Source: Pseudomonas helleri
GTDB lineage: Bacteria > Pseudomonadota > Gammaproteobacteria > Pseudomonadales > Pseudomonadaceae
DNA: 64,000 bases
Direction of reading: 5' to 3'
Assembly (NCBI RefSeq): GCF_009600315.1
Contig: NZ_WIWC01000009.1
Location: 62,001 to 126,000 of the forward strand
The notes below the pieces were generated by a model. It saw nothing but the letters and a program-made list of their open reading frames with translations. It ran no database searches and had not been told where the DNA came from. Below, piece after piece: positions 49,919 to 59,927 of the stretch; within the stretch, counting starts at the first letter, position 1; every line of letters begins with the position of its first letter. Made by a program: the position numbers and the translations under genes.

Positions 49919-51643
49919 ATGAATAGATCCTCCGCGTTGCTTCTCGCCCTCGTCCTTCTCAGTGGCTGCCAGGCTTTGGCCCCCGCGTCCCCGGATGACT
50001 CGTCACCGGCTGAGGATGTTGCCTCCACCCCGGAAAAACCGGTGGTCTACGGCTCGTTCAGCGAAGACACGCTGTACAGCCTGCTGAGCGCAGAACTGGC
50101 CGGGCAACGTAATCGTCTGGACCTTGCACTCGACAACTACGTGACCCAGGCGATCAACACCCAGGATCCGGGCGTGTCCGAGCGCGCATTCCGAATTGCC
50201 GAGTACCTGGGCGCGGATCAGGCCGCACTCGATACCTCGCTGATCTGGGCCAGAAACGCACCGGACGATCTTGAAGCGCAGCGTGCTGCCGCCATTCAGT
50301 TGGCGCGCAATGGTCGTTACGACGATTCCATGGTGTACATGGAGAAAGTCCTGCAAGGTAAAGGCGATACCCACTTCGACTTCCTGGCCTTGTCAGCGCT
50401 GGAAACGGATGCGCAAACCCGTGCGGGTCTGCAAAAGAACTTTGATCGCCTGCTACTCAAGTACCCCGACAACAGCCAGTTGATTTTCGGCAAGGCACTG
50501 CTGATGCAGCAGGACGGGGACGCTGAAGGTGCGTTGTCACTGCTGGAAAAAAATCCTCCACAGGACGGTGAGATCGCCCCGATTTTGCTGCGCGCACGCG
50601 TGTTGCAAAGTCTCAACCGAGGCAATGAAGCACTGCCTCTGCTGAAGAAAACCGTTAACCAATACCCTGATGACAAGCGTTTGGGGCTGACTTATGCCCG
50701 CACATTGATCGAACAGAATCAATTTGCCGATGCAAAAGTGCAGTTTGCCAGCCTGCTGCAGCAATACCCGGAAGACGACGAACTGCGTTTTTCACTCGCG
50801 CTGCTCAGCCTGGAAGGAAAGAACTGGGACGAAGCCGAAGGCTATCTGGAAGACTTGATTGCACGCGACAGCCATGTCGATTCAGCCCACTTGAACCTCG
50901 GCCGTATCGCAGAAGAACGCAATGATCCGCAAGGCGCATTGATCGAATACGCACAGGTTGGCCCCGGCAACGACTATTTACCGGCGCAATTACGCCAGGC
51001 CGATATCTTGATCAGCAACGGCCGCGGTGCCGAAGCCACTAAAAAGCTTGCCGCCGCTCGTGATGCGCAGCCTGAATACGCCAGCCAGTTGTATCTGATC
51101 GAGGCTGAAACCCTGGCTGCCAATAATCAGACGGATCGCGCCTGGGCAGTTCTGCAACAAGCCATCAAGCAAAACCCTGACGACCTGAGCCTGCTTTACT
51201 CGCGCGCCATGCTGGCCGAGAAGCGCAACGATATTGCGCAAATGGAGCGTGATTTACGCGCCATCCTCCAGCGCGAGCCGGACAACGCGATGGCATTGAA
51301 CGCGCTGGGCTACACGCTTTCGGACCGAACCACTCGGTATGACGAAGCCAAAGCGCTGATCCAGCAAGCTTATGATCTGAACCCGGACGACCCGGCCGTG
51401 CTCGACAGCCTTGGCTGGGTCAACTTCCGCCTGGGTAATTTGCCTGAAGCCGAGCGCCTGCTGCGCCAGGCCTTTGAACGCTTCCCCGATCAGGAAGTGG
51501 CAGCGCACTTGGGTGAAGTGTTGTGGGCCAGTGGCAAACAACGCGAAGCCAAAAAAATCTGGGCTACTTTTCTTAAAGAAAATCCTGACAGCCCTATTCT
51601 GCGCAAAACCGTTTTGCGCCTGACCGGATCAGAGACTCTTTAA
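49919..51643 (+). CDS. TPR-repeat lipoprotein
   Basis: A 574-residue lipoprotein with a lipobox LLSGC (Cys17) and, after an unstructured acidic linker (about 20-45), some 12-14 tetratricopeptide helices (for example ALNALGYTLSDRTTRYDEAKALIQQAYDL and AVLDSLGWVNFRLGNLPEAERLLRQAF). TPR arrays bind peptides, so it is probably an outer-membrane-anchored assembly protein. The gene is invariably next to lolB-ispE in pseudomonads (cf. PA4667). I chose the ATG at 49919, which gives the signal peptide; its ribosome site is poor. lolB follows 3 bases after the stop. Confidence 0.88.
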   Translation: MNRSSALLLALVLLSGCQALAPASPDDSSPAEDVASTPEKPVVYGSFSEDTLYSLLSAELAGQRNRLDLALDNYVTQAINTQDPGVSERAFRIAEYLGADQAALDTSLIWARNAPDDLEAQRAAAIQLARNGRYDDSMVYMEKVLQGKGDTHFDFLALSALETDAQTRAGLQKNFDRLLLKYPDNSQLIFGKALLMQQDGDAEGALSLLEKNPPQDGEIAPILLRARVLQSLNRGNEALPLLKKTVNQYPDDKRLGLTYARTLIEQNQFADAKVQFASLLQQYPEDDELRFSLALLSLEGKNWDEAEGYLEDLIARDSHVDSAHLNLGRIAEERNDPQGALIEYAQVGPGNDYLPAQLRQADILISNGRGAEATKKLAAARDAQPEYASQLYLIEAETLAANNQTDRAWAVLQQAIKQNPDDLSLLYSRAMLAEKRNDIAQMERDLRAILQREPDNAMALNALGYTLSDRTTRYDEAKALIQQAYDLNPDDPAVLDSLGWVNFRLGNLPEAERLLRQAFERFPDQEVAAHLGEVLWASGKQREAKKIWATFLKENPDSPILRKTVLRLTGSETL

Positions 51644-51646
51644 CTC

Positions 51647-52273
51647 ATGTTTTTTCGTCATGTTCGCCACATCATCGCTTTCAGCCTCCTCGCGACACTT
51701 GCTGGCTGTATGAGCCTGGGCTCCCATGAGTCAGTTGAAGGCCACGGGGATCAAGGCTTATGGTCACAACATAAACAGCAGCTGACGCAGCTCGACGGCT
51801 GGCAAATTAATGGCAAGGTCGGCATTCGCGCCCCTAAAGACTCAGGCAGCGCCACCTTGTTCTGGCTTCAACGTCAGGAATATTACGACATTCGCCTTTC
51901 CGGCCCACTTGGCCGCGGGGCCGCACGTTTAACCGGGCGCCCTGGAAATGCCAGCCTTGAAGTGGCCGGTCAAGGTCGCTTTGTGGCGGCAAGCCCCGAA
52001 GAATTGCTCGGTGAACAGCTGGGCTGGAGCCTGCCTGTTTCGCATTTGGTCTGGTGGGTACGCGGTTTGCCGGCACCTGACAGCAAAAGCCGGGTGTCAC
52101 TCAACACCGACAGCCGCTTGGCCAATCTGGAACAGGACGGCTGGAAAATTGAATATTTGAGCTACGTCGAGCAAAACGGCTACTGGCTGCCGGAGCGGGT
52201 CAAACTGCATGGCCCGGATCTGGACGTAACCCTTGTCGTAAAAGATTGGCAACCCCGTCAGTTGGGACAATGA
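51647..52273 (+). CDS. lolB: outer-membrane lipoprotein receptor LolB
   Basis: Accepts lipoproteins from LolA and inserts them into the outer membrane; is itself a lipoprotein. The 208-residue precursor has the lipobox TLAGC (Cys21) and the LolB beta-barrel ([27 protein letters not shown]; shown in part only as [18 protein letters not shown]). It is cotranscribed with the TPR lipoprotein (3 bases upstream) and ispE (1 base downstream). Confidence 0.95.
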   Translation: MFFRHVRHIIAFSLLATLAGCMSLGSHESVEGHGDQGLWSQHKQQLTQLDGWQINGKVGIRAPKDSGSATLFWLQRQEYYDIRLSGPLGRGAARLTGRPGNASLEVAGQGRFVAASPEELLGEQLGWSLPVSHLVWWVRGLPAPDSKSRVSLNTDSRLANLEQDGWKIEYLSYVEQNGYWLPERVKLHGPDLDVTLVVKDWQPRQLGQ

Positions 52274-52274
52274 C

Positions 52275-53150
52275 ATGCAAAAAGATGCACTGGTGCTGCC
52301 CTCCCCGGCAAAACTGAATTTGATGCTGCACATCCTGGGTCGTCGCGAAGATGGCTATCACCAGTTGGAAACCGTGTTTCAGTTTCTCGATTATGGTGAT
52401 GAAATGACCTTTGCCGTGCGCGACGACGGCAAAATCTGCCTGCACACCCCATTTAAGGGAGTGCCTCACGATCAAAACCTGATCGTCAAAGCCGCAAAAA
52501 AACTGCAGTACCAATCGGGCTGCTCGCTGGGTATCGATATCCGGATTAAAAAAGTGCTGCCTATGGGCGGCGGCATCGGCGGTGGCAGCTCAAATGCTGC
52601 GACGACATTGCTGGGCCTTAATCACTTGTGGCAATTAAATTGGGATGAAAATCGCCTCGCCGCACTGGGCTTAACGCTAGGGGCTGACGTGCCGGTTTTC
52701 GTGAGGGGCCGCGCCGCCTTCGCTGAAGGTGTGGGCGACATCCTTTCGCCGGAATACCCCGAAGAGCCTTGGTACGTAGTGCTTAAGCCGCAAGTCTCTG
52801 TAAGCACAGCAGAAATTTTTTCACATCCGTTGTTGACACGTAACACTTTGCCCATTAAAGTGCGCCCCGTTCCCAAGGGAAACAGCCGAAACGACTGCGA
52901 AGCAGTGGTAACGGAGCTTTACCCAGATGTACGTAAGGCTTTGAATTTGCTAGGTAAATACACCGAAGCAAAATTAACTGGAACTGGAAGTTGTATATTT
53001 GGGGCCTTCCCAAACGAAGCAAGTGCTGATAAAGTGCTGCACCTTCTAACAGAGCCCCTTACAGGGTTTGTAGCTAAAGGCAGTAACATTTCGATGTTGC
53101 ACCGAACACTACAAAATCTGTCAAAGGAAACGGGTACACGGTACTCGTAG
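52275..53150 (+). CDS. ispE: 4-diphosphocytidyl-2-C-methyl-D-erythritol kinase
   Basis: GHMP kinase of the MEP isoprenoid pathway. The 291-residue protein has the [12 protein letters not shown] start, the GHMP phosphate loop [17 protein letters not shown] (about 95-111) and the catalytic Asp in LGADVPVFV. After about codon 175 the DNA becomes noticeably AT-richer, with codons such as ACA, GCA, TTT and AAA uncommon elsewhere in the window. The shift is in composition, not in protein family. The gene lies one base after lolB; a tRNA-Gln follows 10 bases after its stop. Confidence 0.96.
   Translation: MQKDALVLPSPAKLNLMLHILGRREDGYHQLETVFQFLDYGDEMTFAVRDDGKICLHTPFKGVPHDQNLIVKAAKKLQYQSGCSLGIDIRIKKVLPMGGGIGGGSSNAATTLLGLNHLWQLNWDENRLAALGLTLGADVPVFVRGRAAFAEGVGDILSPEYPEEPWYVVLKPQVSVSTAEIFSHPLLTRNTLPIKVRPVPKGNSRNDCEAVVTELYPDVRKALNLLGKYTEAKLTGTGSCIFGAFPNEASADKVLHLLTEPLTGFVAKGSNISMLHRTLQNLSKETGTRYS
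52833..52861 (+). promoter_or_regulatory. candidate internal promoter in ispE for tRNA-Gln/prs
   Basis: TTGACA (52833-52838), 17 bases, TAAAGT (52856-52861): a perfect -35 with optimal spacing and a -10 with two mismatches. It lies inside ispE, about 300 bases before tRNA-Gln, in an AT-richer stretch. No terminator separates ispE from the tRNA, so read-through from lolB/ispE is also possible. Confidence 0.45.
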
Positions 53151-53160
53151 CAACAGATAC

Positions 53161-53235
53161 AGGGGCGTCGCCAAGCGGTAAGGCAGCAGGTTTTGATCCT
53201 GCCATGCGTTGGTTCGAATCCAGCCGCCCCTGCCA
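53161..53235 (+). tRNA. tRNA-Gln (TTG anticodon)
   Basis: 75 bases with a complete cloverleaf: acceptor AGGGGCG paired with CGCCCCT, anticodon stem GCAGG/CCTGC with loop TTTTGAT (anticodon TTG), T-arm with GGTTCGAATCC, discriminator G and encoded CCA at 53233-53235. Located between ispE and prs. Confidence 0.98.
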
Positions 53236-53280
53236 TTTCTTATACTCATCCAGGTTACCCTCAGCCTTCAGGTACTGCGC

Positions 53281-54222
53281 GTGTCCAAGATGATGGTCTT
53301 TACGGGGAACGCTAACCCCGATCTAGCTCGGCGTGTCGTACGTCAGCTGCATATCCCACTCGGTGACATTTCTGTCGGTAAGTTTTCCGACGGCGAGATT
53401 ACCGCTGAGATTAATGAAAATGTCCGCGGTAAAGACGTTTTCATCATTCAGCCGACTTGTGCTCCGACTAACGATAACCTGATGGAACTCGTCGTGATGG
53501 CTGATGCCTTCCGCCGCTCCTCAGCGACTCGTATTACTGCTGTTATTCCTTACTTTGGTTATGCCCGTCAGGATCGCCGTCCGCGTTCCGCACGTGTAGC
53601 TATCAGCGCAAAAGTTGTTGCTGACATGCTTACCGTAGTCGGCATTGACCGTGTTCTCACGGTTGATTTGCATGCTGACCAAATTCAGGGTTTCTTCGAT
53701 ATTCCTGTAGATAACATCTATGGCTCCCCAGTTTTGGTGGATGACATCGAAGATCAGCGCTTTGAGAACCTTATGATTGTGTCTCCGGATATCGGCGGCG
53801 TCGTGCGTGCACGTGCTGTTGCCAAGTCCCTGGGCGTTGATCTGGGTATCATCGACAAACGCCGTGAGAAAGCCAATCACTCTGAAGTGATGCATATCAT
53901 CGGTGATGTCGAAGGGCGTACCTGCATTCTGGTTGATGACATGGTCGATACCGCCGGCACCCTGTGCCACGCGGCTAAAGCCTTGAAAGAGCATGGCGCT
54001 GCCAAAGTGTTCGCCTACTGCACACACCCTGTGCTGTCGGGTCGGGCAATCGAGAATATCGAAAATTCCATGCTGGATGAGCTGGTGGTGACTAACACCA
54101 TTCCGCTGTCCGCAGCCGCACAAGCCTGTTCGCGTATCCGTCAACTGGATATCGCACCGGTTGTGGCTGAAGCGGTTCGCCGCATCAGCAACGAAGAATC
54201 GATCAGCGCGATGTTCCGATAA
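53281..54222 (+). CDS. prs: ribose-phosphate pyrophosphokinase (PRPP synthetase)
   Basis: Makes PRPP from ribose-5-phosphate and ATP for purine, pyrimidine, NAD, His and Trp synthesis. The 313-residue protein starts on GTG ([17 protein letters not shown]), the conserved family start. It has the PRPP-binding loop [12 protein letters not shown] and the ADP-binding [20 protein letters not shown]. Codon use is biased to GCT/GTT-type codons typical of highly expressed genes. A strong terminator follows. Confidence 0.98.
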   Translation: MSKMMVFTGNANPDLARRVVRQLHIPLGDISVGKFSDGEITAEINENVRGKDVFIIQPTCAPTNDNLMELVVMADAFRRSSATRITAVIPYFGYARQDRRPRSARVAISAKVVADMLTVVGIDRVLTVDLHADQIQGFFDIPVDNIYGSPVLVDDIEDQRFENLMIVSPDIGGVVRARAVAKSLGVDLGIIDKRREKANHSEVMHIIGDVEGRTCILVDDMVDTAGTLCHAAKALKEHGAAKVFAYCTHPVLSGRAIENIENSMLDELVVTNTIPLSAAAQACSRIRQLDIAPVVAEAVRRISNEESISAMFR

Positions 54223-54259
54223 GGGCCCTGCCCTTCTCTGACATCCGTTGACGAAAAGT

Positions 54260-54296
54260 GCCCCGCCCCAACAGCCTGTTGGGGCGGGGCTTTTTT
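54260..54296 (+). terminator. rho-independent terminator of prs
   Basis: Perfect 14-bp GC-rich arms (54260-54273 and 54277-54290) with a GCC loop, followed by TTTTTT at 54291-54296. It lies 37 bases past the prs stop. Confidence 0.97.
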
Positions 54297-54361
54297 GCCC
54301 ATGCCGTCCATAGCGCTGGTCGCAAACGCTAGGGCGGATGTGGATATTTTGGAGATACAAC

Positions 54362-54952
54362 ATGAACGATTTTACTCTGAATGCTGAAGTGCGTTCCGAC
54401 CTGGGGAAAGGTGCGAGCCGCCGCCTGCGTCGTCTCGCAAGCCTGGTTCCAGCTGTAGTTTACGGTGGCGACAAAGCCCCTGAATCCATCAGCATGCTGG
54501 CTAAAGAAGTTGCCAAACTGCTCGAAAACGAAGCTGCTTACAGCCACGTTATCGAACTGACCGTTGGCGGCGTTAAGCAAAACGTGATCATCAAAGCTCT
54601 GCAACGTCACCCGGCTAAAGGCCACGTGATGCACGCTGACTTCGTACGCGTTGTTGCTGGTCAAAAGCTGACTGCAATCGTACCGGTTCACTTCATCGGT
54701 GAAGCGGCTCCGATCAAGAAAGGCGGCGAGATCTCGCACGTTGTTGCGGAAATCGAAGTTTCCTGCCTGCCAAAAGACCTGCCTGAATTCATCGAAGTTG
54801 ACCTGGCTAACGCCGAAGTCGGCTCGATCATTCACCTGTCGGACATCACCGCTCCTAAAGGCGTTGAGTTCGTAGCTCTGGCACACGGTAACGACCTGGC
54901 AGTAGCCAACGTTCACGCTCCACGTGTTGCACCAGAAGCAGAAGCTGAGTAA
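54362..54952 (+). CDS. rplY: ribosomal protein bL25, general stress (CTC) type
   Basis: Binds 5S rRNA in the 50S central protuberance. The 196-residue protein is the long CTC form: an N-terminal L25 5S-binding domain (about 1-95) with a C-terminal TL5-like beta domain (about 96-190). It starts [24 protein letters not shown] and has a GGAGAT ribosome site. It sits with prs, pth and ychF, a block conserved across gammaproteobacteria. Confidence 0.97.
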   Translation: MNDFTLNAEVRSDLGKGASRRLRRLASLVPAVVYGGDKAPESISMLAKEVAKLLENEAAYSHVIELTVGGVKQNVIIKALQRHPAKGHVMHADFVRVVAGQKLTAIVPVHFIGEAAPIKKGGEISHVVAEIEVSCLPKDLPEFIEVDLANAEVGSIIHLSDITAPKGVEFVALAHGNDLAVANVHAPRVAPEAEAE

Positions 54953-55028
54953 TTCATTACTCTGTCTTTGGAGTCTTGAGAAACATCGCGAGCTAACACG
55001 CAGCGAGTAAAGCGGACAAGATCGCGAA

Positions 55029-55054
55029 GTTTACTCATGTAAACCCGTTTTTTT
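55029..55054 (+). terminator. possible terminator after rplY
   Basis: GTTTAC-TCAT-GTAAAC, then CCG and seven T (55048-55054). The 6-bp arms are short and AT-rich, so termination may be partial. A further palindrome lies just downstream at 55064-55084 (CGCCGCTAAC/GTTAGCGGCG). Confidence 0.5.
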
Positions 55055-55118
55055 GTCCGTTTTCGCCGCTAACCGTTAGCGGCGATGTTATCCACAACTC
55101 CATAGAAGGGCCCTTGTC

Positions 55119-55703
55119 GTGACCGCCATAAAACTGATCGTTGGCCTGGGAAATCCAGGCACCGAATACGAACAGACCCGGCATAACGCAGGGGCCCTTT
55201 TTGTTGAGCGTCTCGCGGCAGCCAATGGGGTTAACCTCGTTGCCGACCGTAAATATTTTGGCCTGACCGGGCGCTTCAGTCACCAGGGTCAGGATGTTCG
55301 TCTGTTGATTCCCACCACCTATATGAACCGAAGCGGCCAGGCCGTTGCGGCGCTTGCCGGCTTCTACCGTATTGCGCCTGAATCCATATTGGTGGCCCAC
55401 GACGAACTCGACCTGCCACCGGGTGTTGCCAAGCTCAAGCTGGGCGGCGGCCATGGCGGTCATAACGGGTTGCGCGACATCATTGCACAACTGGGAAACA
55501 ACAATAATTTCTACCGTCTGCGGCTCGGCATTGGCCACCCAGGCGTCGCCAGCATGGTGTCCAACTTTGTTCTGGGTCGTGCGCCTCGCGCCGAGCAGGA
55601 AAAACTGGACGCCAGCATCGATTTTGCCCTCGGCGTGCTGCCGGATATCCTCGCCGGGGAATGGAACCGTGCGATGAAAAACCTGCACAGCCAGAAGGCC
55701 TGA
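55119..55703 (+). CDS. pth: peptidyl-tRNA hydrolase
   Basis: Cleaves peptidyl-tRNA that drops off ribosomes. The 194-residue protein starts on GTG ([14 protein letters not shown]) and holds the active-site His in YEQTRHNAG (about 22), Asn in LGNPG, and Asp in [11 protein letters not shown] (about 95). Usual length. Its stop is followed 23 bases later by ychF. Confidence 0.97.
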   Translation: MTAIKLIVGLGNPGTEYEQTRHNAGALFVERLAAANGVNLVADRKYFGLTGRFSHQGQDVRLLIPTTYMNRSGQAVAALAGFYRIAPESILVAHDELDLPPGVAKLKLGGGHGGHNGLRDIIAQLGNNNNFYRLRLGIGHPGVASMVSNFVLGRAPRAEQEKLDASIDFALGVLPDILAGEWNRAMKNLHSQKA

Positions 55704-55726
55704 CTCTACTCCTCGGGGAAAACACC

Positions 55727-56827
55727 ATGGGATTCAATTGCGGCATCGTCGGCCTGCCTAACGTCGGCAAGTCCACCCTGTTCAACGCCCTGACCAAATC
55801 CGGTATTGCGGCTGAGAACTTCCCCTTCTGCACGATCGAACCGAACACCGGTATCGTGCCGATGCCCGATCCACGTCTGGACGCGCTGGCTGCCATCGTT
55901 AAGCCTCAGCGCGTGTTGCCGACCACCATGGAGTTCGTCGACATTGCTGGCCTGGTGGCTGGCGCGTCGAAAGGCGAAGGCCTGGGCAACAAGTTCCTGG
56001 CCAACATCCGCGAAACCGACGCCATCGCTCACGTGGTTCGCTGCTTTGAAGATGAAAACGTGATTCACGTTTCCAACAGCGTTGACCCGAAACGCGACAT
56101 CGAAATTATCGACCTTGAGCTGATCTTCGCCGACCTCGACAGCTGCGAAAAGCAACTGCAAAAGGTTGCGCGTAACGCCAAAGGCGGTGACAAGGAAGCC
56201 GTCGCGCAAAAAGCGCTGCTGGAACAGCTGATTGCCCACTTCACCCTGGGCAAGCCGGCACGCAGCCTGATCAAGAACATGGACGCCGATGAGAAGCAAA
56301 TCATCAAAGGCTTCCACTTGTTGACCACCAAGCCGGTGATGTACATCGCCAACGTGGCGGAAGACGGTTTCGAAAACAACCCGCTGCTCGATGTCGTGAT
56401 GGCCATTGCCGAAGAAGAAGGCGCCATCGTGGTACCGGTGTGCAACAAGATCGAAGCGGAAATCGCCGAGCTGGATGACGGTGAAGAAAAAGACATGTTC
56501 CTTGAGGCGCTGGGCCTTGAAGAGCCGGGTCTGAACCGCGTGATTCGTGCCGGTTACGAAATGCTCGATCTGCAAACCTACTTCACCGCTGGCGTTCAAG
56601 AAGTTCGCGCCTGGACCGTAAAAGTAGGGGCGACAGCGCCACAAGCAGCCGGTGTGATCCACACCGACTTCGAAAAAGGCTTTATCCGCGCCGAAGTGAT
56701 CGGCTACGACGACTTCATCAAGTACAACGGTGAAGCAGGCGCGAAAGAAGCAGGCAAATGGCGTCTCGAAGGCAAGGACTACATCGTTAAAGACGGTGAC
56801 GTTCTGCACTTCCGCTTCAACGTGTAA
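55727..56827 (+). CDS. ychF: ribosome-associated ATPase YchF
   Basis: Obg-related P-loop protein that prefers ATP and binds ribosomes and OxyR-pathway partners. The 366-residue protein has G1 [14 protein letters not shown] (residues 9-22), the switch [10 protein letters not shown] and the C-terminal TGS domain with [16 protein letters not shown] chose the ATG at 55727, with a GGGGA site; the open frame upstream overlaps pth. A terminator follows the stop. Confidence 0.97.
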   Translation: MGFNCGIVGLPNVGKSTLFNALTKSGIAAENFPFCTIEPNTGIVPMPDPRLDALAAIVKPQRVLPTTMEFVDIAGLVAGASKGEGLGNKFLANIRETDAIAHVVRCFEDENVIHVSNSVDPKRDIEIIDLELIFADLDSCEKQLQKVARNAKGGDKEAVAQKALLEQLIAHFTLGKPARSLIKNMDADEKQIIKGFHLLTTKPVMYIANVAEDGFENNPLLDVVMAIAEEEGAIVVPVCNKIEAEIAELDDGEEKDMFLEALGLEEPGLNRVIRAGYEMLDLQTYFTAGVQEVRAWTVKVGATAPQAAGVIHTDFEKGFIRAEVIGYDDFIKYNGEAGAKEAGKWRLEGKDYIVKDGDVLHFRFNV

Positions 56828-56841
56828 GCCATCACACGTTT

Positions 56842-56871
56842 AAAAAACCGCGCTCAGGCGCGGTTTTTTTT
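56842..56871 (+). terminator. rho-independent terminator of ychF
   Basis: Perfect 12-bp arms AAAAAACCGCGC / GCGCGGTTTTTT with a TCAG loop and eight T in total. Symmetric A/T tails mean it could act on both strands, but only a rightward gene is present on the left. Confidence 0.95.
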
Positions 56872-56963
56872 GGTCTTTCATTTGATGCGCCTGCGCAAGC
56901 GCACTCTGAAGCTGGTGCAAGGTCTATGGTTACTACCATCTCAACTTAAGATCGGGAGTTTGA

Positions 56964-58040
56964 ATGATCCCCCGCGCCAACTTCCTGCGTCGTTATGTCG
57001 ATTCCCTGACCGAGAAAATCCTGACCCGCTGGTCTTCAGGCTGGCGGGACGCCTTGGCCAGCGCCATCGCTGCGGCGCTGGCATGGATTCTTGCCTACCA
57101 CTTCTTCGGACACACACACCCGGTGTTCGCCGCCATCAGCGCCGTGGTGTGCCTGGCACCGGGCCTGCCCAGTCATGGCAAGCAAGCCGTAGGGCTGATG
57201 GTGGGCGTGGCCACAGGGATTCTTGTGGGGGATGCGGCCTTATTACTGCCGGATGGATACCCGCTGCTGCGGATCGGCTTTGCCACCTTCTCTGCCATCT
57301 CCATTGCCGCTCTGTACGGTCTGGGGGCCGTGGTGCCGATTCAGGCTGGGGTTTCAGCGGTGTTGATGCTTGCCGTGGGCCCTGAGACGGCTGGCGTGGT
57401 GCGGATGCTCGACGTGCTGGTCGGCGCAGGCGTTGGATTGGTGTTCAGTCAGGTGTTGCTCACGCCCAACCCGATCGGAATTATTGACACGTCAGCCAAG
57501 GAGCTGCTTGAAAAGCTCGCGCGCGGTTTCAGCAAATGCCAGCAAGCCCTTGAAGAAAACGATGCCGAGAAAGCCAAAAGTGCCGTGCTGATGTTCTCTA
57601 CCGCCCATGACAGTCTGATAACGCTGGAGAACGGTATCAGCAACGCCCGCAATACCGCGCGCTGGACGCTGCGCGGTCGGTTTGTATCCAGAGAAGTCAA
57701 AGACATCGCAAACCGCTATGAGCGCCATGCGGTGCGTTTGTACGCCAGCTCCCTGCTCTTCTCAGAGGCGTTTGCCGATGCATTGCGCAAGGAGCAAGGC
57801 TCGCCCCCGGCGTCATTGCATGAACGACTGGCCAATGTCGCCAGAGGCTGTGCTGCCATTGCCAATGACAGTGACAATGAGAAACCAATGCTGCTGCCCG
57901 TGGAGCCCAGTCAGATAGAAGATGCCGTGTCCGCACCCTGGCAGCTGTGCCTGCAACACATGACTACGGTTGAAAGTGCCTTGGTGACGTTCGGCTTTAC
58001 CACCCATAACGACGCCAGGAAAAACGCAGAACAGCCCTGA
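56964..58040 (+). CDS. FUSC-family membrane protein (aromatic acid exporter-like)
   Basis: A 358-residue protein with about six hydrophobic helices in the first 180 residues (WRDALASAIAAALAWILAY onward), then a soluble helical domain. This half-size FUSC/YccS/ArAE pattern is seen in aromatic-acid and fusaric-acid exporters, but single-half proteins are uncharacterised. A ribosome site (GGGAG) stands 7 bases before the ATG. Convergent with the MFS gene across a REP pair. Confidence 0.8.
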   Translation: MIPRANFLRRYVDSLTEKILTRWSSGWRDALASAIAAALAWILAYHFFGHTHPVFAAISAVVCLAPGLPSHGKQAVGLMVGVATGILVGDAALLLPDGYPLLRIGFATFSAISIAALYGLGAVVPIQAGVSAVLMLAVGPETAGVVRMLDVLVGAGVGLVFSQVLLTPNPIGIIDTSAKELLEKLARGFSKCQQALEENDAEKAKSAVLMFSTAHDSLITLENGISNARNTARWTLRGRFVSREVKDIANRYERHAVRLYASSLLFSEAFADALRKEQGSPPASLHERLANVARGCAAIANDSDNEKPMLLPVEPSQIEDAVSAPWQLCLQHMTTVESALVTFGFTTHNDARKNAEQP

Positions 58041-58064
58041 ACCTCTGCCTGGATCCTCGACCTG

Positions 58065-58149
58065 TAGTCGCTGACGAAGGCTGCGATCGGGCGCGAAGCG
58101 ATCGCTAAAAGGAACCTATCGCAGCCTTCGTTCCTCGTCAGCGACTACG
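58065..58149. repeat. REP pair between FUSC and MFS genes
   Basis: An arm at 58065-58088 (GTAGTCGCTGACGAAGGCTG plus CGAT) has an inverted copy at 58119-58149, differing by a 7-base insertion (GAGGAAC) in the second arm. They enclose 30 bases. This is a second Pseudomonas REP type than the one after gatB. Located between two convergent genes, so likely to act as a terminator or boundary. Confidence 0.85.
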
Positions 58150-58184
58150 AAGATCCGCTATGCGGCGCATCATATACATCGCGG

Positions 58185-59402
58185 TCAAACCTTCTTGCTG
58201 CGTGGCAAAAGAATGGCCAGCACACCCAACAACGGCAGGTACGAGCACAGCTTATAGACGTATTCGATGCCATGAATATCAGCCAGATGGCCCAGCAACG
58301 CAGCGCCGATACCGCCAAAGCCAAACATCAAACCGAAGAAAATCCCCGCAATCATCCCCACATTGCCCGGCACCAATTCTTGCGCATACACCACAATCGC
58401 CGAGAACGCGGAGGCCAGAATAAAGCCGATGATCACGCTGAGCACACTGGTCCAGAACAGGTCGGCATAAGGCAGCAGCAACGTGAACGGCGCCACACCC
58501 AGAATCGAAAACCAGATCACCGCTTTACGGCCGATGCGGTCGCCTATAGGGCCACCAAAGAAGGTGCCGGCCGCAACGGCCCCCAGAAACAGGAACAGAT
58601 AGAGCTGCGAACTGGCAATCGACACATCGAATTTTTCAATCAGGAAGAAGGTGTAATAGCTGGTCAAACTGGCCATGTAGAAATACTTGGAAAACACCAG
58701 CAACCCCAGCACCACCAAGGCACCCAGCACACGCTGTTTTGAAAGCCCATGAGTCGCCTGCTGACCGGCCTTGAGCTTGAACAGGTTCAAATGATTGCGG
58801 TACCAGCGACTGATCACATACAGCAGTCCGATGGCGAACAGGGCAAACAAGCCGAACCAGGCAACGTTGCCTTGACCAAACGGAATGATGATCGCCGCCG
58901 CCAGCAAGGGCCCGAACGCCGAACCGGCGTTGCCACCCACCTGAAAGGTCGATTGCGCCAACCCGTATCGGCCGCCCGATGCCAGACGTGCCACCCGGGA
59001 CGCTTCGGGGTGAAAGGTTGAAGAGCCGACACCGACCAGCGCGGCAGCGAGCAGGATCAGCGGGAAGCTGCCCACTGCTGAAAGCATCAAGATCCCCACC
59101 AATGTGCAGACCATGCCCGCAGGCAACAGCAACGGATTGGGATGGCGATCCGTGTAATAACCCACCCACGGCTGCAACAGCGAAGCGGTCATTTGAAACG
59201 TCAGGGTGATCAGACCGATCTGGGTAAAGGTCAGATCGTATTTGGCTTTGAGCAAAGGATAGATCGACGGCAGTACTGCCTGGATCAAATCATTGATCAA
59301 GTGTGCCAAGGCCACCGCGCCGATAATGCGCATGACCAGTGGGCTGGATTGAGGGGTGGGTGTGGCAGTTGTTGTTTTTGTATGTACGTTGCTAAGGGCC
59401 AT
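58185..59402 (-). CDS. MFS transporter, fosmidomycin-resistance (Fsr)-like
   Basis: A 405-residue transporter with 12 hydrophobic helices; HLINDLIQAVLPSIYPLLKAKYDLTFTQIGLI (given in part: HLINDLIQAVLPSIYPL) is the strongly conserved first-helix segment of Fsr, which exports fosmidomycin and related phosphonates. Motif A GPIGDRIGRKAVIW is intact. The ATG at 59402 fits the family start and excludes 11 upstream residues. The physiological substrate is not known. No repressor gene is adjacent. Confidence 0.87.
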   Translation of the reverse strand: MALSNVHTKTTTATPTPQSSPLVMRIIGAVALAHLINDLIQAVLPSIYPLLKAKYDLTFTQIGLITLTFQMTASLLQPWVGYYTDRHPNPLLLPAGMVCTLVGILMLSAVGSFPLILLAAALVGVGSSTFHPEASRVARLASGGRYGLAQSTFQVGGNAGSAFGPLLAAAIIIPFGQGNVAWFGLFALFAIGLLYVISRWYRNHLNLFKLKAGQQATHGLSKQRVLGALVVLGLLVFSKYFYMASLTSYYTFFLIEKFDVSIASSQLYLFLFLGAVAAGTFFGGPIGDRIGRKAVIWFSILGVAPFTLLLPYADLFWTSVLSVIIGFILASAFSAIVVYAQELVPGNVGMIAGIFFGLMFGFGGIGAALLGHLADIHGIEYVYKLCSYLPLLGVLAILLPRSKKV

Positions 59403-59535
59403 GGGAGTTTCCGGACAGCGGTTGAATGCACGCATGCAGGTGCGTCAATGTGCCATTTTTTTACGAGGCATTACCATCCGGACGCCTTAAAACCTTAAGC
59501 ATTTGATAGAACAGAGAAAAGTTTCAGATATTTGC

Positions 59536-59564
59536 TTGACACATGTCCATTACGAGGGAATAAT
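59536..59564 (+). promoter_or_regulatory. promoter of tRNA-Met
   Basis: TTGACA (59536-59541), 17 bases, AATAAT (59559-59564), followed by a GC-rich discriminator (GCGCGCC) just before the tRNA. This arrangement is typical of stringently controlled stable-RNA promoters. The transcript should start near 59571. Confidence 0.88.
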
Positions 59565-59574
59565 GCGCGCCATT

Positions 59575-59651
59575 GGCTACATAGCTCAGTTGGTTAGAGC
59601 ATAGCATTCATAATGCTGGGGTCCGGGGTTCAAGTCCCTGTGTAGCCACCA
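59575..59651 (+). tRNA. tRNA-Met, elongator (CAT anticodon)
   Basis: 77 bases with a full cloverleaf: acceptor GGCTACA/TGTAGCC, D-arm AGCTCAGTTGGTTAGAGC, anticodon loop TTCATAA (CAT), T-arm CGGGG/CCCTG with GTTCAAGTC, and encoded CCA. The overall sequence follows elongator Met rather than the lysidine-modified Ile2 species with the same anticodon. A terminator stands 48 bases after it. Confidence 0.97.
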
Positions 59652-59699
59652 AACACCGGTTTCACCACATCGCAAGATGAAATGAAACCAACGAGAAAG

Positions 59700-59721
59700 C
59701 CCGCCTAGTGCGGGTTTTTTT
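59700..59721 (+). terminator. terminator of tRNA-Met
   Basis: CCCGC-CTAGT-GCGGG followed by seven T. Short GC stem and long T run, a standard rho-independent terminator. Confidence 0.92.
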
Positions 59722-59927
59722 GTGTCTGGTGCATTCATCCGGACTCACTACCTCCTCACGTCTCCCCTCTCTGAAGCCCTCACCCATTCTGAAAGGCAAG
59801 ATCACATCGCTACGGCAAACCTTTCGCCAGTCTCTCCTTGTGAATAGATCTCGATAACGACGTCTTTAAGCGAGCGACAAAACTCTACCCCCTCCGTTTC
59901 AAACCTTGCACACGCTGATCCAATACT

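Noticed and set aside
55706..56809. Antisense open frame of 367 codons opposite ychF
   Set aside because: Shadow of ychF codon bias; low-complexity composition and no plausible start.
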